NCBI RefSeq assembly: GCF_014779765.1
Contig: NZ_JACXZA010000004.1
Location: 372,001-436,000, forward strand
Direction of reading: 5' to 3'
DNA: 64,000 nt
From: Paenibacillus terricola
GTDB taxonomy: Bacteria > Bacillota > Bacilli > Paenibacillales > Paenibacillaceae
Shown here: positions 1 through 8,384 of the stretch, one piece after another
How the letters are laid out: every line of letters starts with the position of its first letter
Numbering within the stretch: position 1 is the stretch's first letter
Made by a program: the position numbers and the translations under genes
The notes under the pieces: model-generated
Databases searched by the model: none
What the model saw: the letters and a program-made list of their open reading frames with translations, nothing else
What the model was told of the DNA's origin: nothing

Positions 1-369
1 AGCGATTTGCTCCGATGTGCCGTCCGCGTAGTTGACGCGGATAGGGTAAAGACCGTAGCTAGCGACGAGTGTCTGATCGCCAGCGGCAATGGCTTGCTGT
101 ACGCTCGTGAACATCTGCTCGAACGCTGCGGGATCATTGATACCGGCGGTCTCGTAAGGGTTGCTTTTATCGACTGCTGCGGGGGTGGCGGCAGGCGAAG
201 CAGTGGATTGCTGCGAGCCTACTGTTGTATTCGAATCCGTCTTTGCGGACGAGCTTTCGTTGTCGTTGGCACTGCCGCAACCTGCGAGCAGGCATAAGGC
301 AAGTACAATAGCGGCTCCTATCGAGCCATGCAAGAAGCGGCGGAAAGTCGGAAGACGATGGCTGCGCAT
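1..369 (-). CDS. Putative lipoprotein, C-terminus outside window
   Basis: The first 123 codons of a secreted lipoprotein run off the left edge of the window. The start ATG is preceded by an AAAGGGTG ribosome binding site. A basic N-terminus is followed by a hydrophobic stretch and the lipobox LLAGC at about residues 27-31, so the mature protein should be lipid-anchored on the outer face of the membrane. A Ser/Thr/Asn/Ala-rich linker of about 40 residues then leads into a folded part beginning near NPYETAGIND. I do not recognise the family. It is the last gene of a leftward unit and may have its own promoter in 370-514. Confidence 0.75.
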   Translation of the reverse strand, partial: MRSHRLPTFRRFLHGSIGAAIVLALCLLAGCGSANDNESSSAKTDSNTTVGSQQSTASPAATPAAVDKSNPYETAGINDPAAFEQMFTSVQQAIAAGDQTLVASYGLYPIRVNYADGTSEQIA

Positions 370-514
370 GAATGATCACCCTTTCTTCGATTCCATTTAA
401 AGTTTCAGACGAGCGCAGGGTGACAAAAGGTTGCATACAAGGCACTTCTAGTTGTTGGAAACTATCTTTAGTGTGATCCAATTGGGATTAGCTTAATCGC
501 AGGTCGAGAATGAA

Positions 515-544
515 AGAGACTCGCCGCGTTGGCGGCGAGTCTCT
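515..544 (-). terminator. Rho-independent terminator after the Gmad2 lipoprotein
   Basis: A perfect 13-bp stem (AGAGACTCGCCGC with its complement) encloses the loop GTTG. On the minus strand it is followed by TTTCATT. It lies 20 bp after the stop codon of the leftward lipoprotein gene. Confidence 0.8.
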
Positions 545-564
545 GCATAGCTAGATCACCAGCT

Positions 565-1290
565 TTATCCCTCTCCTGAAACCGGTTTGACGATGCCGTC
601 CTTGAACTTGACCGGAATTTCTAGCTGATGAACAGGACTGCCGTCTTTGGCGCTGCTCTCATAGATAATGAGGATGCCGTAGGGGCTAGTCGGATTTTTG
701 AAGTTAACCTCGAACTCGAATTTTCCCCATTCTGGCGCGCCTTGATCCGCCGTGACATGGCCCTCGGCCAGCACGTTGTGACCATCCTCGAACGAATAGC
801 TGAACGCAGCTTCGAATACACGCGCCTCGCCGGACACTTTGAAAGTTGTTCCGACGATAGCATTCTCCTCCGGCGCATAGATCCGGAATGCTTCATTCTC
901 CGCGACGATAACCGGCTCTTTAACCGGCTCTTTGCTGCCTCCGCTGCTATTGTCCACGGGCTTAGCCGGCGGCTTGTTCGGCTCGGATGTCGTTGGTATT
1001 GGTTTAGGCGTCGCTGTTGGCGTATCTGAGCCGCTGTTAGTCCCCGGATCTTTGTCGCCGCCGACAGGCGTGCCCTCTACGTTGCTGCCTGTATCTGATC
1101 CATTATCCACTTCTGTGTCCTGGCCAGTCCCCGGAGTGACGCTTACTTGACCTGAGTCAGTCCCCGAATTAGCTCCATTGTCATTCCTGGCCTGATTGGA
1201 ACAGCTGGCTGCAATTCCGACAATAAGCGCTAATAGAAGCGCGAGCCCCGCGCGCGGAAGCCACCAGGATGAATCATATTTTCTTGCCAT
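565..1290 (-). CDS. Lipoprotein with Gmad2 (spore-germination Ig-like) domain
   Basis: A lipoprotein of about 241 residues. The signal peptide is hydrophobic (LALLLALIVGIAASC) with the lipid-attached Cys near residue 31. A low-complexity linker rich in Gly, Asn, Thr, Pro and Ser covers about residues 35-125. The C-terminal 110 residues, from ENEAFRIYAPEENA onward, look like a Gmad2 domain, the immunoglobulin-like domain often found with GerM-type sporulation lipoproteins. The ATG at 1290 is preferred over the one at 1296 because GGAGG lies 9 nt upstream of it and only 3 nt from the other. The likely role is envelope or germination-related; no catalytic motif is visible. Confidence 0.75.
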   Translation of the reverse strand: MARKYDSSWWLPRAGLALLLALIVGIAASCSNQARNDNGANSGTDSGQVSVTPGTGQDTEVDNGSDTGSNVEGTPVGGDKDPGTNSGSDTPTATPKPIPTTSEPNKPPAKPVDNSSGGSKEPVKEPVIVAENEAFRIYAPEENAIVGTTFKVSGEARVFEAAFSYSFEDGHNVLAEGHVTADQGAPEWGKFEFEVNFKNPTSPYGILIIYESSAKDGSPVHQLEIPVKFKDGIVKPVSGEG

Positions 1291-1516
1291 CAACATGCAC
1301 CTCCAACTAAGGGGTCTAGCTTGCTTGTTTCAGCTGCAGCTATACAGTAAGAACGATAGAAGGTTTGTCCATTGTTGCGATCACAAGTAAATATAAGAGG
1401 TCGTTCCCACAAAGTCCGCTCTTGAACATGTAATATAAGCAGCAGCCTGTCCGCAGCTATCTAGTGTATGCGGGGCTATAAGATAACATGTTCGCAATAG
1501 CCTAACCAAACATCAA

Positions 1517-2095
1517 TTATTGGGCCGTCAGCGGCTTAAACATGTGGTGGAAAGGTGTGTTGTTAATGGTTATGGTTTTGTCTGATTCGTAGCCGATCGA
1601 ACGATACAGACGCTCCGCACCATCGTTGCCGTACTCGACATTAAGCGCGATGCGGCCATACCCGAGTGCAGCTCCCGCATGTTCAGCTGAAGCCAGCAGC
1701 GCTTTTGCAATGCCTCTTCCACGGTATTCAGGGAAAACCGCTATCGAATCGATATAGTACTCGTCCTCATCGGCTTCCTTATCAATCGGCGGATTCGGGT
1801 TGCCAGTCCGCTTGCGCAACCGTGCCGCAATTGGCGCATCAAGCCTGTCCGCCTCGCTTCCGTGATAGCACAAAATAATGCCAGCTACTTTCCCATCCAC
1901 CTCTGCGGCGAGTATCTGTTTGCTGCTGAACCGGTTCCCCTCCTCGCGGAACAGCTCCGCCAGCGCTTTCAGCGCATCCTCCGCTGTTGCTTCGCCAGTC
2001 AGTTGATAGGCGATGTCATGAATGGCCTCGTAGATGAGCCGTGCGACCGGCTCTGCATCATCGATTGTGGCAGCGCGAATGTTCAACTTGTCCAT
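1517..2095 (-). CDS. GNAT-family N-acetyltransferase
   Basis: A complete 192-residue GNAT acetyltransferase, which would transfer an acetyl group from acetyl-CoA to an unidentified amine. The acetyl-CoA binding signature is visible as VFPEYRGRGIAKALL at about residues 117-131, preceded by the beta strand YYIDSIAV. The C-terminal ALNVEYGNDGAERLYRSIGY segment is the usual beta5-alpha4 region. The AGAGGAG ribosome binding site lies 7 nt before the ATG. The gene is alone and diverges from the padR unit, with which it shares the region 2096-2400. The substrate cannot be told from sequence. Confidence 0.85.
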   Translation of the reverse strand: MDKLNIRAATIDDAEPVARLIYEAIHDIAYQLTGEATAEDALKALAELFREEGNRFSSKQILAAEVDGKVAGIILCYHGSEADRLDAPIAARLRKRTGNPNPPIDKEADEDEYYIDSIAVFPEYRGRGIAKALLASAEHAGAALGYGRIALNVEYGNDGAERLYRSIGYESDKTITINNTPFHHMFKPLTAQ

Positions 2096-2313
2096 GTTTT
2101 AGCTCCTCTGCTCGTTATCCTAGATGTTGTCCCGTTATGATCTACAATATGTTCCTGCTCAGCAGATGTGAAGACTTAGATAAGATACATTACCCGATTT
2201 GCCGGAGGGGATAAGCAGCTTGTTCTTCTTCTAAGGTTTGACTTCTGTTCAGCTGCCCAGACCCAAGAACCATTTTTGGATAAAATAAGAAATTTAGCCG
2301 CTGGCTATATTGC

Positions 2314-2371
2314 ATTGATGAATAGCTGCGGTATATATTGGTAACAACATCTATTATATATTGATGAATAG
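2314..2371 (+). promoter_or_regulatory. Direct repeats upstream of padR, candidate operator
   Basis: The 12-mer ATTGATGAATAG occurs at 2314-2325 and again at 2360-2371, each preceded by a TATA-rich stretch. The pair ends 29 bp before the PadR start. PadR proteins often repress their own operon, so these are candidate operator sites, though PadR operators are usually inverted repeats. No clear -35/-10 pair was found. Confidence 0.35.
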
Positions 2372-2400
2372 TACCCCATGTTGAATAGGTGGCGAGCGGA

Positions 2401-2721
2401 GTGAACATTCAGTTTAAGAAAGGCGCGCTGGACCTATGCGTCCTAGCGCTGACGGCTAAGGAGGACCGCTACGGCTACGAGCTGGCCGTTATGATCTCGG
2501 GTAAGTTCGATATTGCAGTCGGCAGCGTCTACCCGATATTGAATCGGCTGACACAGGAGGGCTATTTTACAACTTATCTGCAGGAGTCGCCTGGCGGACC
2601 GCCGCGAAAGTATTATCGGCTGTCGCCTGAAGGAAGAAGGAAGTTGTTCGAAATGGCGGAGGAGTGGCGAACCTTCACGAGGGCGGTTAATGAGTGGATC
2701 GAAGAGGGGGACTTGCGTTGA
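2401..2721 (+). CDS. PadR-family transcriptional regulator
   Basis: A 106-residue PadR repressor with a winged helix-turn-helix of the short PadR-s2 type. The sequence runs NIQFKKGALDLCVLALTAKED, then YGYEL, the recognition-helix region SVYPILNRLTQEGY, and the wing GGPPRKYYRLSPEGRRKL. The start is taken as GTG at 2401, because family members begin at MNIQFKK and AGGTGG lies 8 nt upstream; an in-frame GTG at 2389 would add four residues. The stop overlaps the start of the next gene (TTGA), so the two are translationally coupled. This pairing with HAAS and DUF4097 genes is a recurring Firmicute module in which PadR is the regulator. Confidence 0.9.
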   Translation: MNIQFKKGALDLCVLALTAKEDRYGYELAVMISGKFDIAVGSVYPILNRLTQEGYFTTYLQESPGGPPRKYYRLSPEGRRKLFEMAEEWRTFTRAVNEWIEEGDLR

Positions 2722-3299
2722 ATACGCGCAATGAATATTTGCGGATGCTTGAGCACGAGCTGCGGGATGTGCCGGAGCCGCTGAGGCAGGAATGGATCGC
2801 GGACTACGCGGAGCATTTTCGCATGGCATATGAGAATGGCCAGCCTGAGATAGAAACTTGCAGAGAACTAGGCGATCCCCGTGTTATTGCAAGGGAGCTG
2901 CGAATGAATCACCAGTTCGAGCAGGCGAAGAAGGACGGAAGCTTCGTGCGTCTCGTGCGAGCAATGCTGATCGGAACCAGCTTGGGCTTGTTCAATCTCA
3001 TTTTTGTACTGGCGCCGTTTCTAGTTGTATCTGCGCTGTTGGTTGCGATGTGGATCGTTGACTTTGCTTTCTTCGCAGGCGCGCTGTATGCCGCTTGGCT
3101 TGGAGCTTTCGGTGATCCGAATGTCGGAGACGCCCGGCAGTATCATGGGGTTACTGGATTTTCGGTTGCGTTCATCCTCGTTGGCCTTGGCATTATTGTT
3201 CTCGTCGTTGGCCATCGGATGACGAAGGGCTTCGTCCGCGGGACGGCACGTTATATGCAGGCGAATCGGAAGCTGCTTCGCGATGGCATTCAAGTGTAG
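2718..3299 (+). CDS. HAAS/DUF1700 membrane protein, PadR partner
   Basis: A membrane protein of about 193 residues. The N-terminal 80 residues (NTRNEYLRMLEHELRDVPE onward) match the HAAS/DUF1700 helical domain usually encoded beside PadR regulators. They are followed by three hydrophobic segments, roughly at residues 90-115, 118-140 and 150-175. The start is taken as TTG at 2718, overlapping the padR stop and preceded by GAGGGGGA. An upstream ATG at 2694 would add eight residues inside padR. HAAS proteins are thought to act as membrane sensors or antagonists of the PadR protein, which is inference here. Confidence 0.8.
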   Translation: MNTRNEYLRMLEHELRDVPEPLRQEWIADYAEHFRMAYENGQPEIETCRELGDPRVIARELRMNHQFEQAKKDGSFVRLVRAMLIGTSLGLFNLIFVLAPFLVVSALLVAMWIVDFAFFAGALYAAWLGAFGDPNVGDARQYHGVTGFSVAFILVGLGIIVLVVGHRMTKGFVRGTARYMQANRKLLRDGIQV

Positions 3300-3365
3300 A
3301 TTATAAGCTGGGTAGACAGTCAGCATTAGTGTGGGATAGCGATAGGAGAGAGAGGTAGTAGAAAT

Positions 3366-4190
3366 ATGCGCAAATGGATTGGCATCGGCGTCATTCTGAT
3401 TGGTATCGGCATCGCAGGGTTTCTGTCGCCCTGGAGCAATTGGCGCCATAACTGGGATACAATTAAGGTGGATGAACAAAGCTCCGTTTCTGCAGAAGGA
3501 GTCAAACGGATTGCCGTGCATACAGACAGCGAGAATGTTCGACTAGCCCGTGGAGCAGGAGACGACGTAAAGATTCGTGTAAAGGGCCGTGTTATGGAGA
3601 AGCGCTGGAGCGATCAGAACGTGATAGCAGTGGTCACGGACGGTACGTTGGATATTCGGATGAAGCCGACGGATTCGGTAATGGGATATAACATTTATGA
3701 ATTAAGCATGACGATCGAGGTGCCTTCTAGGCAATATGAGTCGCTGGTCATGAAGACAGATAGCGGAGATATTGCGCTGGACGGCCTGACGATTGACGAT
3801 ATGAAGCTGAATACCGATTCAGGGGATCTCGTGTTTGAGGGAATAGCCGCTAAGACGATTGCAATTGGTACGGACAGCGGGGATACAGCCTTTACTAACA
3901 CGGAAGGCGCGCTTGTTCTGAAGAGTGACTCAGGCGACATCGCATGGACGGGCAAACAGCTTGAATGGGCTGTCGACATTGCGACCGACAGCGGCGATGT
4001 GTACTACAAAGCGGATCAAGAGCCGGTCAATGGTACGATTCGTTATGAATCCGATAGCGGAGATGGTCTTATCGAGCGGGGAGACAAGAAAACGCAGACC
4101 GGCAGCTCGATTACGGAGGAGCATGGCAGCGGGGCTCCATTAATCAGCGTGAAGACAGACTCGGGCGATTTCGTGTTGACGTCCAACTGA
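3366..4190 (+). CDS. DUF4097 adhesin-like beta-helix protein
   Basis: A 274-residue protein with one N-terminal membrane segment (GIGVILIGIGIAGFL, about residues 5-20) and an extracytoplasmic DUF4097 region. The repeat signature is unusually regular: TDSGD or SDSGD occurs seven times at about 20-residue spacing from residue 135 to the C-terminus, with a degenerate TDSEN copy near residue 58. This is the expected pattern of stacked beta-helix rungs. It lies 66 bp after the HAAS gene and is followed by a terminator, so it is the last gene of the PadR operon. It is probably the envelope effector of the module. Confidence 0.8.
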   Translation: MRKWIGIGVILIGIGIAGFLSPWSNWRHNWDTIKVDEQSSVSAEGVKRIAVHTDSENVRLARGAGDDVKIRVKGRVMEKRWSDQNVIAVVTDGTLDIRMKPTDSVMGYNIYELSMTIEVPSRQYESLVMKTDSGDIALDGLTIDDMKLNTDSGDLVFEGIAAKTIAIGTDSGDTAFTNTEGALVLKSDSGDIAWTGKQLEWAVDIATDSGDVYYKADQEPVNGTIRYESDSGDGLIERGDKKTQTGSSITEEHGSGAPLISVKTDSGDFVLTSN

Positions 4191-4200
4191 TAGGGATAGG

Positions 4201-4237
4201 AAAGAGACGCCTGCGGATGTGACCGCGGCGTCTCTTT
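4201..4237 (+). terminator. Terminator closing the padR operon
   Basis: An 11-bp perfect stem (AAAGAGACGCC with GGCGTCTCTTT) contains an inner GCGG/CCGC stem. It starts 10 bp after the DUF4097 stop codon and ends in TTT. Symmetry means it could also serve the leftward direction. Confidence 0.75.
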
Positions 4238-4304
4238 GCTTATGGGCGGGTTCGGCCAGCGGGTTACTCCGCGAACAAACACGCCGAGTACCTATCTATT
4301 CGCA

Positions 4305-5360
4305 TTAAACATTGCGTAGTGCATGTTCTGCGAGATGGTCCGCTGCTGCGGCTGTTGTCATTCCCTCGGTCTCTGCCACCAGGTATACATCCTCCAAGGT
4401 CCGAGCAATTCGCTTCACCCGGCTTCGAATGCGGCGCGGCCCATCGCCGTCCAGCTCTGCTGCTGTCGCAATAATGCCGCCTGCATTCACGATATAATCA
4501 GGAGCGTACACAAGCCCTCTCTGCTTCAGCGCCTCGATATGCACGGCCTGTGGAGCTGCCAACTGATTATTAGCCGAACCAGCAACAATGCGACAATGAA
4601 GCCTCTCAATCGTAGACAAGTTCAGAATACCTCCAAGCGCACATGGGGCAAAAATATGACAAGGCGCATCATAGATCCGATCCGCTGCAATAGGTAACGC
4701 CTGAAACTCGCGAACGGCGTGCTCGACCAGCCGCATGCTGAGGTCGGTAACGATAAGTCGTGCGCCTTCCCGGTGCAGGTAACGGCATAGCGCCCAACCA
4801 ACCTTGCCTAAGCCTTGGACCGCAATGGTCAGATTGCGCAGCCGATCTGTGCCGTATAGCCGTTTGGCGGTTGCTTTCATGCCATGCAAGAGGCCATAGG
4901 CGGTCATGTCCGCTGTCCAATCATCGGTGCCGCCCAGCGTGCCGCTCATATCGGTTACATAACGGGTGAAGCGGGCTACAGCATCCATATGTGCGGTTGT
5001 TGTCCCGACGTCAACGCCTGTCCAGTAGATGCCGTTCAGCCGTTCAATGAATCGTCCGAGCGCTTCGAATTGCTGCTCGATACGGGGATCGTCGGCACGT
5101 CCGATAACGACCGCCTTGCCGCCGCCATAGGCAAGACCGGCAGCTGCCGCTTTATATGTCATGGAGCGGGCAAGACGCATGGCGTCCGCCACGGCGTCCT
5201 CTTCACTGGCGTAAGGCCACAGTCGGCAACCCCCCAGAGCGGGTCCCCGTTTCGTACTGTGTATGGCAATGAATGCTCTTAATCCGCTTTCCTGGTCGCG
5301 GCACCAAATGAACTGCTCAAATCCACCCTTGTCCAGCTCATTCCATTCAGACACAGACAT
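4305..5360 (-). CDS. Leucine-dehydrogenase-type Glu/Leu/Phe/Val dehydrogenase
   Basis: A 351-residue NAD-dependent amino acid dehydrogenase, which would catalyse reversible oxidative deamination of branched-chain or aromatic amino acids to 2-oxo acids. The catalytic lysines are present in MTYKAAAAGLAYGGGK at about residues 69-84, and the catalytic Asp region in DVGTTTAHMDAVARFT. A Rossmann nucleotide site reads VQGLGKVGWALCRYLHREGA near residues 183-202. Leucine dehydrogenases are usually about 365 residues, so this is slightly short but complete. GAGGAG precedes the ATG. It is not beside branched-chain degradation genes, so leucine versus phenylalanine preference is open. Confidence 0.85.
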   Translation of the reverse strand: MSVSEWNELDKGGFEQFIWCRDQESGLRAFIAIHSTKRGPALGGCRLWPYASEEDAVADAMRLARSMTYKAAAAGLAYGGGKAVVIGRADDPRIEQQFEALGRFIERLNGIYWTGVDVGTTTAHMDAVARFTRYVTDMSGTLGGTDDWTADMTAYGLLHGMKATAKRLYGTDRLRNLTIAVQGLGKVGWALCRYLHREGARLIVTDLSMRLVEHAVREFQALPIAADRIYDAPCHIFAPCALGGILNLSTIERLHCRIVAGSANNQLAAPQAVHIEALKQRGLVYAPDYIVNAGGIIATAAELDGDGPRRIRSRVKRIARTLEDVYLVAETEGMTTAAAADHLAEHALRNV

Positions 5361-5603
5361 CGGCGCTCACTCCTCGGTCCTGATGGCTCCTTAATCGCAC
5401 GTTAACTTCGGGATCGCCATTGGTCCAAGTTGCGGGTACAGCAGTAGGCGTGCGCAGGTTGCGTTACTAGCAGCATATTCAAGCCGAAGATCAGCTGCCA
5501 CGGCGTCCTCGCAGCCGGACAGGTGCGTCCGCTGCACAACGTGCACCAGAAACGAGCCTATTCTTCATAGATGGGCATCCAATTGCAATCTGTTCGATAG
5601 AAA

Positions 5604-5632
5604 AAAGCCCCGCTGAGGCTCAGCGGAGCTTT
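5604..5632 (-). terminator. Terminator downstream of the ABC exporter unit
   Basis: On the minus strand an AAAGC/GCTTT plus CCGCTGA/TCAGCGG stem with one mismatch and a 3-nt loop is followed by TTTTTTC. It lies 26 bp after the small membrane peptide gene and closes the ABC transporter transcript. The rest of 5361-5603 holds nothing recognisable. Confidence 0.75.
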
Positions 5633-5657
5633 ACAAACGAATAAATAAGAAATTTCC

Positions 5658-5750
5658 CTAGATCATCCATCGCCAGCCTATGCACCAGCAGACAGGCAGC
5701 GCGAGAAGCCATAGTACCGTTCTTGCGTAACGGTGTAGAGCCTGCATCAT
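5658..5750 (-). CDS. Small 30-residue membrane peptide
   Basis: A very short gene, too small for most gene finders. It reads MMQALHRYARTVLWLLALPV followed by CWCIGWRWMI and a stop. A strong GGAGG lies exactly 8 nt before the first ATG. The peptide has a basic N-terminus, one hydrophobic helix, two Cys and three Trp. It begins 25 bp after the ABC transporter stop and ends before that unit's terminator, so it would be co-transcribed. Its position suggests a small regulator or partner of the transporter, which is inference. It could still be a chance open frame. Confidence 0.5.
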   Translation of the reverse strand: MMQALHRYARTVLWLLALPVCWCIGWRWMI

Positions 5751-5775
5751 GGCCTAGGCCTCCAATCAGCTTAGA

Positions 5776-7551
5776 CTATCGTACGACCTGCGCCTGAAGC
5801 TGCTGCTCGGCGAACTTACGATAGAGCTCGTGGCTGTTCAGCAGCTCGGCATGCGTGCCGCGGCCGGTGATACGGCCGTTCTCGATGAATAGCAGCTGGT
5901 CGGCGTCAATGACGGTCGACAGCCGATGGGCAATGACGATCGTCGTACGGCCTTTCATCAAATTGCGCAGCGCCTCCTGCACATAATGCTCCGATTCGCT
6001 GTCCAGACTCGATGTCGCCTCGTCCAGCATCAGAATGGACGGGTCGCGCAGCAGAGCGCGGGCGATGCCGATCCGCTGCCGCTGGCCGCCGGACAGCTTA
6101 ATGCCGCGCTCGCCGACCTCGGTATCGTAGCCATTCGGCAGCTGGTCGATGAATCGGTCGGCATAAGCCATCGCTGCAGCGCGCTGCAGTTCTTCCTCGC
6201 TCACGGCCCGCTCGGTGCCGTAGGCGATATTCTCGCGAATGGTGCCGGACATGAGCGTGCTCTCCTGTTGAACATAGCCGATTGCGGCACGCCAGGAGCG
6301 CAACGAGTACGAGTCAATCGAATCCTCGCCAAGACGGATCGTACCTTCCGTTGGGGAGTAGAATCGTTCGAGCATCGAGAACAGCGTCGTTTTGCCACCG
6401 CCGCTTGGGCCCACGAGCGCTGTTACCTTGCCTGGCGGAATAACGAAGCTGATACCATCCAGCACCGGGTCGGCGCCGCTCTCGTAGGTGAATTGTACAT
6501 CCTTCGCCACAATCGGCTTGTTGGCTTGCGTAAGCATAGCACCCCTATCCAGTTCTTCCTCCGAATCAATGAGCGTCTCGTTGATTCGCTCCGTTGCGCC
6601 GATCGCCTTCTGCATCTGGGTGAAGAACATGGCGATCTGGCTGGCAGGCATCATGATCTGGAACAAATACAGGATGAACGCAACCAAGTCGCCTGCGGAC
6701 AGGGCGCCCGACGATACGCGGAAGCCGCCATAACCAATAATGATGACGAGCATCAGCATCATTATAAGCGAGATCAGCGGTCCGATCAGTGCCTGAACTT
6801 TGCCTTCCGATAGGCCAAGCTTGAACATATTGCGGATGCCTTTCATGCCGCTCGCGAACTCCCGATCCTCCGCGTTTGAAGCTTTTACGAGCCGGATTTC
6901 GGACAATACCTGACTAAGAACGCCGGATAGCTGGGCGGTCTCGTCTTGCATGCTCTTGGATACGAGATGCATCTTCCGTCCAAGCGGAACCATGAACAAC
7001 ATAAGAATCGGTGCTGCGGTCAGCATAACGAGCGTCATCCGCCAATCGAGTGCTAGCAGAATGGCCACGGAGCCAATGATGCTGATAATACCCGTGATGA
7101 AACTTGTCATATGTTCGGTAATGAGTCCTTTGACTACGGCAGTGTCGTTCGTCATGCGGCTGACGGTTTCACCGGTCTGGTGATTGTCGTAGTACGTAAC
7201 CGGCAGCGCCAGCAGCTTGCGCCATAGACGCTCGCGCAGTCCAGCGATGACCTGTTGGCCAACGCGGGCGAGCATATAAGTCGAAATCGCGGCCGTAACG
7301 GCTTGAATGAGGAACGCAACGACAAGCAGGCTGATTTGCGGCATTCCGATGGAAGAGAGCGAGAAGCTGTCGACGACATTTTTGGTGAACAAAGGAACGA
7401 TAAGGGCGGCTATGGTCGAAGATAAACTTAGCGTCAATGCAATGGCGAGGGCTGAGCGCGACGGCTTCGTCTCCCGAATGAGGCGCCAGAAAGGCATCCA
7501 GCCCTTAAGCGGACTCGTACCGGGCGAAACAGATTGGGTTGACTTGGGCAT
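5776..7551 (-). CDS. ABC exporter, fused permease-ATPase (BmrA/MsbA type)
   Basis: A 591-residue half-size ABC exporter expected to work as a homodimer in the membrane. The six-helix transmembrane domain spans about residues 25-320. The nucleotide-binding domain covers about 345-590, with Walker [10 protein letters not shown], signature LSGGQRQR, Walker [13 protein letters not shown] and the H-loop IAHRLST. All catalytic residues look intact. The ATG at 7551 is preferred to an in-frame TTG two codons upstream because GGAG lies 10 nt before it. Likely a multidrug or lipid exporter; the substrate cannot be read from sequence. It is followed by a small membrane peptide gene. Confidence 0.9.
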   Translation of the reverse strand: MPKSTQSVSPGTSPLKGWMPFWRLIRETKPSRSALAIALTLSLSSTIAALIVPLFTKNVVDSFSLSSIGMPQISLLVVAFLIQAVTAAISTYMLARVGQQVIAGLRERLWRKLLALPVTYYDNHQTGETVSRMTNDTAVVKGLITEHMTSFITGIISIIGSVAILLALDWRMTLVMLTAAPILMLFMVPLGRKMHLVSKSMQDETAQLSGVLSQVLSEIRLVKASNAEDREFASGMKGIRNMFKLGLSEGKVQALIGPLISLIMMLMLVIIIGYGGFRVSSGALSAGDLVAFILYLFQIMMPASQIAMFFTQMQKAIGATERINETLIDSEEELDRGAMLTQANKPIVAKDVQFTYESGADPVLDGISFVIPPGKVTALVGPSGGGKTTLFSMLERFYSPTEGTIRLGEDSIDSYSLRSWRAAIGYVQQESTLMSGTIRENIAYGTERAVSEEELQRAAAMAYADRFIDQLPNGYDTEVGERGIKLSGGQRQRIGIARALLRDPSILMLDEATSSLDSESEHYVQEALRNLMKGRTTIVIAHRLSTVIDADQLLFIENGRITGRGTHAELLNSHELYRKFAEQQLQAQVVR

Positions 7552-7973
7552 AAGCAAATATCTCCTTCAGAACGTGCGTAATCATCTAGTTTCTATTATT
7601 ACACGACTTCAGGCGGGGGTAATCGCACATCGGGATGATTCCTAACTCGTTCGCGAGACGGAGTTGGGATGCTGAACAGTACATCGTCCGATTGTACTTA
7701 TGGCTCACCCTAGCATGAGTCCCAATTCATTGGCGGGCGGATGATGCAGCCGAATGGTTCTCCTATAGTCTCTAGCGGAACTTCTATAGTTATCTATCAC
7801 GGACATCTACTAGGCCTCTGATGGAATATGCGCAAGGAAGCGCGCCGAATCAACATTTCTTAGCGGGGCATATGCAGAAAAGGCAATGGCTGATGGGGGT
7901 ACGTCCATGCGAGATTCGATCGATTGCATAGGATAGACTATAACCAAAATCAATTTTTTAGGAGGCAGCGAGA
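7552..7973. other. Divergent intergenic region, exporter and coat gene
   Basis: About 420 bp without a gene. It must hold the promoters for the leftward exporter and the rightward coat-protein gene. Near 7770-7815 short near-repeats of the form CTATAG and GCGGAACTTCTATAG occur. At 7927-7935 the sequence CATAGGATA matches the sigma-K (and loosely sigma-E) -10 pattern CATA-N3-TA, about 40 bp before the coat gene, but no convincing -35 was seen. The AGGAGG of the coat gene is at its right end. Confidence 0.4.
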
Positions 7974-8216
7974 ATGTCGAATTGCCATTACAACCCTTGT
8001 AACACGAAGCTGGATCCGGTGATGCTTGATCCGGTGCAAGTCTACCAAGACTTCTACTATCCGCAAGAGTATGAGGTCGTTCACACGGTTGAAGTCATTA
8101 GACGTCATCATTGCGTTCCTTGCCCTAAACACGTGCAAGTCGTAGTTGAACGCGACGTTAACATGGGCCTGATGAGAAGCGCTAGCCGCAGTGGCAGAAC
8201 GAGAGGCCGCCGTTAA
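7974..8216 (+). CDS. CotD-like spore coat protein
   Basis: An 80-residue protein with an AGGAGG ribosome binding site. It is rich in Tyr, His, Pro, Val and Cys in the first 60 residues (SNCHYNPC, VYQDFYYPQEYEVV, RRHHCVPCPKHVQVV) and ends in an Arg/Ser-rich tail. This composition and layout resemble the CotD family of inner spore-coat proteins. A sigma-K-like -10 sequence lies upstream and a terminator follows, so it is a single-gene late-sporulation unit if the assignment is right. It could also be another small coat or crust protein. Confidence 0.6.
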   Translation: MSNCHYNPCNTKLDPVMLDPVQVYQDFYYPQEYEVVHTVEVIRRHHCVPCPKHVQVVVERDVNMGLMRSASRSGRTRGRR

Positions 8217-8235
8217 TTATTGCTCTACAAAGATA

Positions 8236-8266
8236 CGCGCCGTCGGGTATTCCCGGCGGCGTTATT
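8236..8266 (+). terminator. Terminator after the coat-protein gene
   Basis: A 10-bp GC-rich stem (CGCCGTCGGG with CCCGGCGGCG, one G-U pair) has the loop TATT and is followed by TTATTCATTT. It lies 21 bp after the stop codon. Confidence 0.75.
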
Positions 8267-8384
8267 CATTTGGTGATCTCCTGTCATTCCTTCACTTTAC
8301 GCGCAACTGCAGCGGTTGTACCATAGGAGGATAAGCATATCGGACAAGCTGTCGTACGGGCAGGCTTACATAGAGGGGAAGCAC

